DNA from: UBA5314 sp964635975 | GTDB taxonomy: Bacteria; Bacillota; Syntrophomonadia; Syntrophomonadales; Syntrophomonadaceae | DNA length: 27,390 bases | NCBI GenBank assembly: GCA_964635975.1 | Contig: CAZWPO010000029.1 | Coordinates: 1-27,390 of the forward strand | Direction of reading: 5' to 3' | Shown: piece after piece, positions 16,871-24,266 of the stretch | Numbering within the stretch: position 1 is the first letter of the stretch | How the letters are laid out: each line of letters opens with the position of its first letter | The notes under the pieces: generated by a model | What the model was told of the DNA's origin: nothing | The model's database searches: none | The model's input: only the letters and a program-made list of their open reading frames with translations | Position numbers and translations under genes: made by a program

Positions 16871-16922
16871 AAGATGCGTCTTTGCATCCTGTCAAGGATA
16901 TTGTATATGCTTGCCTTTAAGC
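16871..16922 (-). promoter_or_regulatory. Tandem hexaloop hairpins, ANTAR-protein RNA target
   Basis: The minus strand holds two hairpins with six-base loops. P1 is GCTT-[AAAGGC]-AAGC (16909-16922). P2 is AGGATGC-[AAAGAC]-GCATCTT (16871-16890). They are 18 bases apart. Both loops have A at position 1 and G at position 4, the conserved bases in RNA targets of ANTAR proteins, and the loops are nearly identical. A terminator follows 34 bases later. The nearby gene at 18310-18867 encodes an ANTAR regulator. Known members of this RNA class permit read-through when the protein is bound. Confidence 0.72.
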
Positions 16923-16963
16923 TTGCAAGGCTTAGGCATCAGATATAATGTATACATTGAGAT

Positions 16964-18295
16964 CTAGAATTTGGTCAGGTAATTGCTTACTTCCCATGGG
17001 GTTACTTGGATATTGTACTCTTCCCATTCTTCCATCTTGCCTTCCCGGAACTTCTCATAAATATGAGTTCCGAGGGCCTCTTTAATCAATTCGCTCTTAT
17101 CCAGTTCATAGACGGCTTCCAAAAGGTTGCCGGGCATGCTTTCAATGCTCAGTGCCGCCCGTTCTGAATCTTCCATCTTATAGATGTTGCGATCGACTGC
17201 AGCTGGGGGCTCAATTTTATTCTTAATTCCGTCCAGACCAGCCGTCAGCATAACCGCCAGGGCCAGATATGGATTGCAGGTGGGGTCCGGATTTCTTACT
17301 TCTATACGGGTGCTCGCGCCACGCTTGGCAGGAACTCTTACCAGACAGCTTCTGTTGGCTCCTGACCAGGCGATATTTACCGGGGCTTCGTACCCAGGCA
17401 CCAACCTTTTATAGGAATTTACGGTCGGATTGGTGATAGCTGCAAAAGACCTCGCATGCTTTAAGATCCCGCCCATATAGTATCTAGCGATATCACTTAG
17501 CTGGTCAGCGCCGTTGGGATCATAAAAAATATTGGTGCCATCCTGGAAAAGTGACTGATGAGTATGCATGCCCGACCCATTAATACCAAAGATTGGTTTG
17601 GGCATAAAAGAGGCATGCAATCCATGACGCTGGGCAATCGAACGAACCACCAGTTTAAAGGTCATAATAGCATCGGCAACGTGCAGCGCGTCCCCGTATT
17701 TGAAATCAATTTCATGCTGTCCGGGAGCCACTTCATGATGGGATGCTTCTATCTCAAAGCCCATCTCCTCCAGCGTGGTATCCATGTCCCGGCGTGCGTT
17801 TTCTCCCAGATCTATCGGGGCCAGGTCGAAATATCCGGCTTCATCCTGGGTTTGGGTGGTGGCATGACCTTTTTCGTCAGACAGGAAAAGGAAGAATTCT
17901 GCTTCCGGACCGGCATTCATAGTGTAGCCAAGATCATGAGCTTCCTTAAGTATCCTCTTCAGATTAGTGCGGGGGCAGCCAGGAAATGGAGTGCCATCTG
18001 GTAAATGGATATCACAGATCAGCCGGGCTACTTTGCCATTAGCAGAACGCCAGGGAAAGATCACAAAGGTGTTTAAATCAGGCACCAGGTACATATCTGA
18101 CTCGGATATATCAGCGAAGCCGTTAATGGAGGAACCATCGAACATAATCTCTCCATCCAGGGCTTTTTCCAGCTGACTGATAGGTACGGCCAAGTTTTTC
18201 ATTACACCCTGGATATCGGTAAACTGCAGCCTTAAGAATCTAACGTCATTTTCTTTAACTTTATTCATAATTTCTAATTTCTTGTTTTCACTCAT
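16964..18295 (-). CDS. glnA: Glutamine synthetase, type I (GSI-alpha-like)
   Basis: A 443-residue glutamine synthetase that fixes ammonium on glutamate using ATP, as a dodecamer. It lines up almost without gaps with the B. subtilis enzyme: MFDGSSINGF (51-60), ESDMYLVPDLNTF, PEAEFFLF, HHEVAPGQHEIDFKY, NGSGMHTHQSLF, and NPTVNSYKRLVPGYEAP near the active-site flap. Length and lack of an adenylylation-loop insertion put it in the GSI-alpha group. Residue 62 is Asp (GFADISESDMYL), whereas B. subtilis has Arg62, which mediates glutamine feedback. The gene follows the ANTAR regulator by 14 bases. The ATG has AAAGGAGA about eight bases upstream. Confidence 0.97.
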   Translation of the reverse strand: MSENKKLEIMNKVKENDVRFLRLQFTDIQGVMKNLAVPISQLEKALDGEIMFDGSSINGFADISESDMYLVPDLNTFVIFPWRSANGKVARLICDIHLPDGTPFPGCPRTNLKRILKEAHDLGYTMNAGPEAEFFLFLSDEKGHATTQTQDEAGYFDLAPIDLGENARRDMDTTLEEMGFEIEASHHEVAPGQHEIDFKYGDALHVADAIMTFKLVVRSIAQRHGLHASFMPKPIFGINGSGMHTHQSLFQDGTNIFYDPNGADQLSDIARYYMGGILKHARSFAAITNPTVNSYKRLVPGYEAPVNIAWSGANRSCLVRVPAKRGASTRIEVRNPDPTCNPYLALAVMLTAGLDGIKNKIEPPAAVDRNIYKMEDSERAALSIESMPGNLLEAVYELDKSELIKEALGTHIYEKFREGKMEEWEEYNIQVTPWEVSNYLTKF

Positions 18296-18309
18296 TATAA
18301 TCTCTCCTT

Positions 18310-18867
18310 TTAACTTTTATAAGCGATTATTATAGCCTGGGCCAGTTCTTTCATTGAAATACCGCGATTCATGCTTTCTTTTTGCATACTACGGTAGGCT
18401 TCAGCCTCGTCAATCTCCAGCTGCTTCATCAGAATCCCCTTGGCCTGTTCAACTCTTTTTCTGGTCTGCAGACTTTCCTTTAAGGCAGATACTTCTTTTC
18501 TCGCCGAGGATAGGCGGCTTTGATAGAGCAGCAGAATATTTAATACAGATAGCAGCGTATCCTCAGTATACGGCTTCTGTATGTGGGCTACATCATCCGG
18601 GACCCTTGACAGGCTTCCCTGTATCAGAACTAACACGGTGCTTATTTGGTCCCCTTCAATGATGCCGGCAATTTCCGGTATACTCCCGCCCTCCAGTCCA
18701 GAATCAATAATGACCAGGTCCGGGTACATGGTTCTGGCTTTTCGCAATAGTTCTGGTCCATTGGTGGCTTCCGCTTCGACCAGGTAACCGGACCGGTTCA
18801 GCAAATCCTTCAGTACCTTTCTGCTGCTGTCCTTGCTGTCGGCTATTATAATGGTAGCTCGCGTCAC
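18310..18867 (-). CDS. ANTAR-domain response regulator (nitrogen antiterminator)
   Basis: About 185 residues with an N-terminal receiver-like domain and a C-terminal RNA-binding ANTAR domain. In the receiver, the phosphorylatable Asp is kept in DLVIIDSGLEGG and the Lys in HIQKPYTED, but the acidic pocket is reduced (IIIADSKDS) and the usual Thr/Ser region reads VLIQGS, so phosphorylation is uncertain. A coiled stretch (SARKEVSALKESLQTR) leads into VEQAKGILMK...EAYRSMQKESMNRGISMKELA, a clear ANTAR signature. I chose GTG 18865-18867 because AGGTGATGAGG lies just upstream and it starts at the receiver fold; a TTG at 18919-18921 or ATG at 18907-18909 would add up to 18 residues without a good ribosome binding site. 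It heads the glnA operon, and a matching RNA target lies after glnA. Confidence 0.92.
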   Translation of the reverse strand: MTRATIIIADSKDSSRKVLKDLLNRSGYLVEAEATNGPELLRKARTMYPDLVIIDSGLEGGSIPEIAGIIEGDQISTVLVLIQGSLSRVPDDVAHIQKPYTEDTLLSVLNILLLYQSRLSSARKEVSALKESLQTRKRVEQAKGILMKQLEIDEAEAYRSMQKESMNRGISMKELAQAIIIAYKS

Positions 18868-19241
18868 ATCCTCATCACCTGCCTCAAATAAAATAAGTGC
18901 CCGCAGCATAGTCTTTACCAATCAGACCACATTACAGACACCCTTGCCCTTGGTTTATTTAGTTTCCCTGGATTTAATTATATTCGATGGTTTTAATAAA
19001 ACAATAGCTAACAAATTAAAATACTGTATACCTACCTCCGGGATTTTGTTTGTGGCCAAATTGAAAATGATATATCATTATTATTGCACAAATTTAAGCG
19101 CCATGGTATTATACTTATACAGGGTATGTGTAGATGGTGATAATTAAGCTTTTATTCGTTACAAACTGCTTTTCAATGGTTCTGTTATTTCACCCCTCTG
19201 CATATACCCTATATAATTTATTATAATAAGGGGTGTATAAT
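18868..19241. promoter_or_regulatory. Divergent intergenic control region, ANTAR-glnA versus hesB
   Basis: This 374-base gap separates divergent genes. It contains the 13-base element shared with the glnB promoter (19021-19033), with weak TATTAA-like -10 bases about 22 bases downstream on the minus strand. A 14-base palindrome, AATGATATATCATT, lies at 19066-19079. A third occurrence of the amtB-leader 10-mer ATGGCGCTTA (minus strand, 19095-19104) follows, with TATAAT a few bases upstream of it (about 19108-19113). On the plus strand TTGCAC (19085-19090), 17 bases, TATTAT (19108-19113) could serve the selenoprotein gene. Confidence 0.45.
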
Positions 19242-19571
19242 ATGGATTTGCTGGACGTAACACCAGATACTATTCAAGACCTAAAACAAATTCTAAATGA
19301 AAGACAGTTGGATTCTACAAATCTAAGAATCACTGCCAGTATGGGCTGAGGCGGTTTATCATTTAATCTGGTTCTGGACGAACCAGTTAAAGGCGACAAA
19401 GTTGAAGAGCATGAGGGCCTGAATTTTGCTGTAGATCCCGACTTATTTGATAATTACGGGCCTTTTAAACTGTCCTCAACCAAAAGAGGAGGACAAATAC
19501 TGCTGAAAATCAGTACGCATAACCCTCCTGCCGATAATAGTGGGTGTTCCTCCTGTTCGTCCTGCTGGTAG
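19242..19571 (+). CDS. HesB/IscA-like selenoprotein (in-frame UGA)
   Basis: A 109-codon gene if UGA at 19347-19349 is read as selenocysteine (residue 36). It starts at ATG 19242 with AAGGGG eight bases upstream and ends at TAG 19569-19571. Both sides of the UGA are in one frame and look like one HesB/IscA-type (iron-sulfur carrier-like) protein: MDLLDVTPDTIQDLKQIL, then LRITASMG-Sec-GGLSFNLVLDEP, and DPDLFDNYGPFKL. The Sec falls where IscA proteins have their first metal-binding Cys. The C-terminus ends GCSSCSSCW, supplying further Cys ligands in place of the usual CGC. A SECIS-like hairpin begins 18 bases after UGA. HesB-like selenoproteins are a described bacterial family. Calling it a pseudogene is less likely because the downstream frame is intact and a terminator follows. 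Confidence 0.85.
19368..19386 (+). promoter_or_regulatory. Bacterial SECIS-like hairpin
   Basis: A perfect 7-bp stem, CTGGTTC (19368-19374) with GAACCAG (19380-19386), has the 5-base loop TGGAC containing GG. It starts 18 bases after the UGA at 19347-19349, within the distance typical of bacterial SECIS elements, and lies inside the coding sequence as those elements do. Confidence 0.75.
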
Positions 19572-19576
19572 AAGAT

Positions 19577-19705
19577 TCACGCATATTGATAATAAAACCC
19601 TTCACCCAAATAAAGGTGAAGGGTTTTAATTCTCTTCGCATCCGCGGTATAGCTGTAAACAATCCCAGCATTTCCTGCCTGAGTGTAACCATCTGAACCC
19701 ATCAT
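19577..19705 (-). CDS. Possible 42-residue peptide, antisense to the hesB terminator
   Basis: On the minus strand GAAGGGGGGAT lies directly before ATGATG (19700-19705), and the frame runs 42 codons to TGA at 19577-19579 with the peptide starting MMGSDGYTQAGNAGIVYSY. The last third runs through the terminator stem. The ribosome binding site is strong but no family is recognised, and it may be the remnant of a longer gene. Confidence 0.2.
   Translation of the reverse strand: MMGSDGYTQAGNAGIVYSYTADAKRIKTLHLYLGEGFYYQYA
19594..19627 (+). terminator. Terminator after the selenoprotein gene
   Basis: A perfect 13-bp stem, AAAACCCTTCACC (19594-19606) with GGTGAAGGGTTTT (19615-19627), 8-base loop, lies 22 bases after the TAG. 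Its A/T-rich outer arms make it potentially bidirectional. Confidence 0.85.
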
Positions 19706-19716
19706 TATCCCCCCTT

Positions 19717-19747
19717 CGAGCTCACACCCTGGGGTGTCCTTATTTAC
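19717..19747. repeat. 31-base palindromic repeat, copy 1
   Basis: This 31-base sequence (CGAGCTCACACCC to CCTTATTTAC) matches 29 of 31 positions at 25331-25361. Its centre is an ACACCC/GGGTGT inverted repeat. The rest of the gap 19628-19887 shows nothing else certain. Confidence 0.65.
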
Positions 19748-19887
19748 CGTTAGCGTACTACCTACTTTATATAGTACAATTTCTTCTTTCCTGTAAAATA
19801 TATGCTTATTTAAACTCTAATGGTATCATTTAATAAATTTGGTTATTATGACGATGCCTTAGTTGCTCATGATGGGAGGTTAACCAC

Positions 19888-22569
19888 ATGCTTTTTGCAG
19901 CGAAACAAAGATTAGCCATGATAATTATGCTGGCATTATTAGTTCTAGTTGTTGCTCCTGGCGGAATAAAAGCCGAAAGCGGAGGAAAATTGGTGGCCCA
20001 CTACAAATTTGAGGGTAATTTTGATGATTCCTCTGGCAGCGGATACCATTCCAGCCCTATTGGTTCCGTGGTAGTGATAAATGACCAGCAGCGCGGACAG
20101 TGCGCTCAGTTCAACGGCGGCTACCTGCAGGTCGCCAGTCGAAGCGATTTAGACCTTGCTGGTAAATTTACTATTGCCGCCTGGATAAAGACCGATGCTG
20201 GCAGCCGGAGTCCTATTATATCCAAGATGGCTGACAACGGCAGCGACAGTACCTACTTTGCCAGTGCCGACGACTATGATTCCGATGCCAGCCTAAATGA
20301 CTCGACCCTGCGTTTTTGGAGAGCATTTGGAGCAGGTGGAACCGGTTATGCGGAGGCAGAAGCCGTGGCTGGGCAGCTGGATGTTGTTAACCATTGGTCG
20401 AGGGTAGTATTCACCAATGATGGCAGTGCTCTTAATATCTATGTGGATGGGGTGTTGAAAAGCACCGCTGATCTGCCAGAGGGCAGCCCCCCTACACCTT
20501 CGAAAAATTATCTGCTGATCGGGCGCGAGGTACAGAGCGGCGATAGCTGGAGCTTCCGAGGCTTAATGGATGATCTAAGGATTTACGATTACGCGCTGAG
20601 CGAATCAGATATTAAATCGCTGGATGCCGGCGCAAGTATTGCCAGCTCGACTTCGCAGCAGATAATCCTGCAGATCGGGAATCCCATAATGAGTGTGGGA
20701 GGGAAACAACAGGAGCTTGACCCTGGTCGGGGAACAGCTCCTATAATTATTGATGGCAGCACAATGGTGCCTATAAAGGCAATTGCAGAAGCTATGGGCG
20801 GCAGCGTTTCCTGGTCTGGAGAGGAGCGCAGCATCAGCATAATGATGGGCAGCAAGCAGGTGAAACTGTTCCTGGACAATACCACTGCTTATTCCGGAAC
20901 CCAGCGGGTAACTTTGACGGTTCCTCCGCAGGTATACAATGAGAGAACCATGGTACCGCTCCGTTTTGTCGGAGAACAGCTGAATAGTCTTGTGGAATGG
21001 GATGGAAGCAGTCGAACCATTAAAATAATCAGCAATGCAAATGAACAGTCAGATTTAGGTATAAAAAATGATCAAACCGTAATTAATAATACGGCGATAA
21101 ATCCAATTCGAGTTCATGACCTTATCGAAAAAGCGCACCTGCAGTTTGTTGAAATTACCAGGGAGAAGAAGCTACCGGCGACAGAGGCGATTTCAAAACA
21201 GAAGGCAGCTTTGCTGAGTCAGCCTGAAGTAGCTGGAGTAGAAGAATTAGAAGAAAACAATCTGCTGGTAAAATTTGATGATGGATATGAACTAGTAATG
21301 ATCCAGGGAGAAGGTTATAGGGGAAGTAGTTCAGTTCCGGTGCCTGATCCGCAGGCTCCATCTAGCAGTCCTTTTGCCAGACCGCTGTCAGAGATCAATA
21401 TCCCAGGTTCTGTTCTTTATCGTATTTATCACGGTCCTGAAGCAAGTGAAACTATTAATAGAGACTTGAATTATCAACAGGTCGTGACGGATCAGAACCT
21501 GAATGATATCCTATCTATTTCACCAACAAGACCATTCAAGTCTATAATATTTGACACTACGGCTGACGATCCCGCCGAGTTGGATGGCCTTAGCGGGAAG
21601 CTGTCCACTGAACTGAACAGGATAGGTTATGAACCGATTCAAAGAATTAATGATCTAGCTGATCTTGAAACAGCTGCCAATATTGATGACGAAGGCTACG
21701 GGGTGGTGGTGATAAGCGGCCATGGTGCGGCGGTAAATAATGATACTTACCTGGCAGTCCGCCCCTGGTATGACAGCCCGCCCCCACTTAACAGTGGTTA
21801 TGTGGGAACCAGGGTGAGCAGTGCTTATAACGGAGCAACTAAACGATGCCAGTACACATATTTGATAGGCAGCCAGTTCGCGAGTGAATATTGGACCGAG
21901 ACTTTTCCGGGGACTATATTCATCATTGATGCCTGCCAGAGCGCCACGACAGAAGGGATAAATGGTCTACCCACCTGGGCTCTAGATCATGGAGCCGATG
22001 CCTGGATAGGATGGTCGGCAAGCGTATCTTTCAGTGAAGGTGATAACAGTACGTTAAACCTCTTGAAATATCTGAGTATGGCTTGGGAGACGATAAAAGG
22101 TGCGGTGGCCAAAATTGAAGCAGCAGACCAGGGCTCCAATCACCCTCCTCAAATGGTTTTGCTGGCCCCTGGCGGCGGTGACATCAATCTACCCTATCGA
22201 ATTGTTGATAAAAACGAAGCTGATTCAGATGATGCAAGAGATTTTTCAGGTATCCTGATGGAAAAAAAGCAGGATGAGCTTATTATTGATGTATTATTCT
22301 ATGATAATCCCGGATTCGATGAGTTTACAATTTCTTTCGATTGGGACGCAAATTTTCGCGTTGACCGGCTAATCCGGTGCCGTGCGACTTCGTTTGATAT
22401 CTGCTCGGTGGGCAGCGACGGAAGGCTGACTACAATATATACCGGTAATGCTGATATTAAGGGTACTTGTTATTCACTAACTGTACCCTGGAGTGCTACT
22501 TTTGGCAGCAAAATTCCAGGACTATACTGGGTAAATGATCCAGTTAGTAAGGACCAGATACCAGGCTAA
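19888..22569 (+). CDS. Secreted LamG / Cu-amine-oxidase-N / clan CD cysteine peptidase-like protein
   Basis: An 893-residue exported protein. A signal peptide covers about 1-29 (cleavage near IKAES). Residues about 33-248 form a LamG/concanavalin A-like domain (LVAHYKFEGNFDDSSGSGYH start, FTIAAWIK, LNIYVDGVL, DDLRIYDYALS end). Residues about 258-382 match the copper amine oxidase N-terminal-like module, often found in secreted Clostridia proteins (IIIDGSTMVPIKAIAEAMG, ERTMVPLRFVGE). Residues about 545-740 resemble a caspase/gingipain-fold peptidase: VVVISGHGA gives His612 and TIFIIDACQSA gives Cys683, the His-Cys dyad of clan CD. A C-terminal beta-rich part (about 795-893) follows. GGGAGG lies eight bases before ATG 19888, and a terminator follows. 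Role is inferred as surface or extracellular proteolysis; substrate unknown. A CHAT-like or C25-like assignment cannot be separated by eye. Confidence 0.85.
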   Translation: MLFAAKQRLAMIIMLALLVLVVAPGGIKAESGGKLVAHYKFEGNFDDSSGSGYHSSPIGSVVVINDQQRGQCAQFNGGYLQVASRSDLDLAGKFTIAAWIKTDAGSRSPIISKMADNGSDSTYFASADDYDSDASLNDSTLRFWRAFGAGGTGYAEAEAVAGQLDVVNHWSRVVFTNDGSALNIYVDGVLKSTADLPEGSPPTPSKNYLLIGREVQSGDSWSFRGLMDDLRIYDYALSESDIKSLDAGASIASSTSQQIILQIGNPIMSVGGKQQELDPGRGTAPIIIDGSTMVPIKAIAEAMGGSVSWSGEERSISIMMGSKQVKLFLDNTTAYSGTQRVTLTVPPQVYNERTMVPLRFVGEQLNSLVEWDGSSRTIKIISNANEQSDLGIKNDQTVINNTAINPIRVHDLIEKAHLQFVEITREKKLPATEAISKQKAALLSQPEVAGVEELEENNLLVKFDDGYELVMIQGEGYRGSSSVPVPDPQAPSSSPFARPLSEINIPGSVLYRIYHGPEASETINRDLNYQQVVTDQNLNDILSISPTRPFKSIIFDTTADDPAELDGLSGKLSTELNRIGYEPIQRINDLADLETAANIDDEGYGVVVISGHGAAVNNDTYLAVRPWYDSPPPLNSGYVGTRVSSAYNGATKRCQYTYLIGSQFASEYWTETFPGTIFIIDACQSATTEGINGLPTWALDHGADAWIGWSASVSFSEGDNSTLNLLKYLSMAWETIKGAVAKIEAADQGSNHPPQMVLLAPGGGDINLPYRIVDKNEADSDDARDFSGILMEKKQDELIIDVLFYDNPGFDEFTISFDWDANFRVDRLIRCRATSFDICSVGSDGRLTTIYTGNADIKGTCYSLTVPWSATFGSKIPGLYWVNDPVSKDQIPG

Positions 22570-22580
22570 ATGAACCAAGA

Positions 22581-22621
22581 AAGCCAGCATTTCCTTATTC
22601 CTTGGAGGTGCTGGTTTTTTT
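22581..22621 (+). terminator. Terminator after the secreted peptidase-like gene
   Basis: CCAGCA (22584-22589) pairs with TGCTGG (22609-22614), extended inward by five pairs including G-U wobbles, and followed by eight Ts (22614-22621 region). It starts 12 bases after the stop codon. Confidence 0.85.
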
Positions 22622-22673
22622 GCGCCCTAAAAATGGAGTGGGCATGTACAATGTAGCTGGAAATGTGCTGTTT

Positions 22674-23150
22674 TTATCGTAACCGCCTTGAAGCATCCGG
22701 TGCAATCCCAATCATAAATTCTCCATCCCTGGCACAACAACCGTCTGTGGCTATGATGTGCAAGTGCGGGCTGAAGTTTAAAAGATCCCCGAAGGTCTGC
22801 ACGGTTATTACACCACCTGGCTCAGGGTAATCTATAGAGACCCCCTGTCTCAGGTACAGCGACAAGACCTTCCAGGCGCATCGGCTAAATTTGGACAGCA
22901 GGCTGCGATCATACATAAATAGCGCCGCAGCCTTTAATAAAATCACGGATATCCACCTCTTCACACCATAGTCCTGCTTTAAACCCCGACCAGGCTGCAC
23001 CGGAGGGTAATGTCATAGGGAACTACAAAAGCACGACACTTCTTGCCCATAAACCAGTTGTAATTGGTTCCAAAGAGTTCGGTTAGAGCTATCTGGTGCT
23101 TGGTTTGGGAGAAGACAGCAAGCCGATAATACCTTTTACAGCAAATTACC
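22674..23150 (-). pseudogene. IS91-family transposase remnant, copy 1
   Basis: Minus-strand fragments of an IS91-type (Y2, HUH) transposase. The clearest part is FMYDRSLLSKFSRCAWKVL, then GVITVQTFGDLLNF, then SPHLHIIATDGC, the HUH-like metal-binding stretch of this family, in one frame from about 22680 to 22930. A neighbouring frame just upstream gives GLWCEEV, which fits the preceding part of family members, so a frameshift lies near 22950. Earlier codons (ALTELFGTNYNWF, about 23060-23110) may be the N-terminal region. The C-terminal half and the catalytic tyrosines are missing. Positions 22688-22886 are nearly identical to 25147-25323. Confidence 0.75.
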
Positions 23151-23316
23151 TCATCTTTCGCTCCATGGCCTTTTAAAGCCACATTTTTTCATGTAGCAAA
23201 CGCAACCGTTCATGACCAAAAACCATGATTTCGTGCACTAATGCCAGCAGTCAATGTACTTCAAAAGCCCATTCCATCATAAATTAAAAGTGTTTTACAT
23301 GATTTCCCATTAGTAA

Positions 23317-23347
23317 TTGACACATATTTACAAAGTGTTATTATAAA
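23317..23347 (+). promoter_or_regulatory. Candidate promoter upstream of the accessory genes
   Basis: TTGACA (23317-23322), a perfect -35 box, is followed by TATAAA at 23342-23347 with 19 bases between, or by a weaker box at 17 bases. The surrounding gap 23183-23428 is AT-rich and shows no other gene. Confidence 0.4.
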
Positions 23348-23428
23348 CAAACAATATTTTTTTACATTCATGGTATTTATGTGCATTTATCTCAAGGATT
23401 AACAATATTTACTGGAAGGGAAGGAGGA

Positions 23429-23518
23429 ATGAGACTTATTAGCTTAAGTCGCTTTGAAATAGGTGAAAATATGGTTTTTTACTCAAAAAGATCAAAACAA
23501 CCGCCTTTAGCAAAATAA
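23429..23518 (+). CDS. Possible 29-residue peptide or truncated N-terminus
   Basis: ATG at 23429 lies within GGAAGGGAAGGAGGAATG, a very purine-rich site although the closest GGAGG is only one base away. The peptide begins MRLISLSRFEIGENMVFYSK and stops at TAA 23516-23518. Its start recalls the first residues of HD-GYP-type proteins (MRLVSL...PGMVL), so it may be a truncated gene. Coding is uncertain. Confidence 0.22.
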   Translation: MRLISLSRFEIGENMVFYSKRSKQPPLAK

Positions 23519-23570
23519 TAGTAGACTATTGCGGGATCAGCTTTCACCCTAAAATCCCAAAAACCTACAA

Positions 23571-23634
23571 GCCCACTATTAAGTTAAACTTGAAACGATT
23601 GCTCATCTTTGTCAATACATTATTACCAGTGGGC
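23571..23634 (+). other. Inverted repeat in the leader of the small secreted protein gene
   Basis: GCCCACT (23571-23577) is complementary to AGTGGGC (23628-23634), with 50 bases between. The second arm ends 25 bases before the ATG at 23660. It could fold in the leader; no known RNA class is recognised. Confidence 0.25.
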
Positions 23635-23659
23635 ATTAAAAACTTGAGGAGATGAGGAA

Positions 23660-24217
23660 ATGAAAATCGGGGAGAAATGGATAATCATCCTTTGTATTTC
23701 CTTAATGAGTGCATTGGCAGTTGGAAGCGCCTTCGCACAATCGGAATCCGCTGTTAATAAGGAAATAAAAGGCAAAGAGCCTATCCTTCATGAGCTAACC
23801 ATCAATAATGACGAATTTGAAAAAATGGATACCACAACAGACAATATGGCTAAACCCGAAAATACAATAACTTCAAAAGCTACTAGCTTACCATATTATT
23901 TCGGATTCCAGTTGTATCCAGACCAATCGGTAAGGACTAAAGGCACTTTTTCGGGGCAAACAGGCTATACTGTAACAACAACTGCCTATACTTCTGGCGG
24001 TGCCCCAGACATCTGGTATTTTAATGTTGATCTGCTTAAAAGTGTTTGGTATGGATGGACAACAGTTGCTTCAAGTTACAATATTAATTACGGCTACGAT
24101 AGCTGTTCTTTTTCTGGCTGTAGTACATCAAAGACATACTGTTTCAATTTTTATAATCCCAGTGAATCGATTCAGGTATGGGTCGATAAGGAAGAAGGAA
24201 TCGTCTCAGCATATTAG
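23660..24217 (+). CDS. Small secreted protein of unknown function
   Basis: A 185-residue protein with a clear signal peptide (MKIGEKWIIILCISLMSALA, cleavage after SAFA at residue 26). A polar, acidic linker (about 30-75, NNDEFEKMDTTTDN) leads to a compact aromatic-rich domain (about 77-185) with many Tyr, Trp and Thr and three cysteines, Cys149, Cys154 and Cys161, in SCSFSGC...TYC. No enzyme motif is visible and I do not recognise the family. The start is supported by GAGGAG about ten bases upstream and GAGG closer. It lies between two IS91 remnants with a VanZ-like gene downstream; the AT-rich base use fits acquired DNA. Confidence 0.75.
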   Translation: MKIGEKWIIILCISLMSALAVGSAFAQSESAVNKEIKGKEPILHELTINNDEFEKMDTTTDNMAKPENTITSKATSLPYYFGFQLYPDQSVRTKGTFSGQTGYTVTTTAYTSGGAPDIWYFNVDLLKSVWYGWTTVASSYNINYGYDSCSFSGCSTSKTYCFNFYNPSESIQVWVDKEEGIVSAY

Positions 24218-24266
24218 TTTTACCCCGTAGGTAACAACTCTCTATAGCGGACTAGTTTTCGATATG

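Noticed and set aside
19347..19349. Reading the TGA as a nonsense mutation
   Set aside because: The frame continues with conserved-looking sequence to a natural stop and terminator, and a SECIS-like hairpin follows at the right distance.
19510..19692. A 60-codon minus-strand frame across the 3' end of the selenoprotein gene
   Set aside because: It overlaps the selenoprotein coding end and the terminator, and lacks a ribosome binding site. A different minus-strand frame (19577-19705) has a better start but is still weak.
22979..23182. A separate 67-codon minus-strand gene
   Set aside because: Its position directly upstream of the IS91 fragment and its partial resemblance to the N-terminal part of such transposases make it part of the same decayed element.
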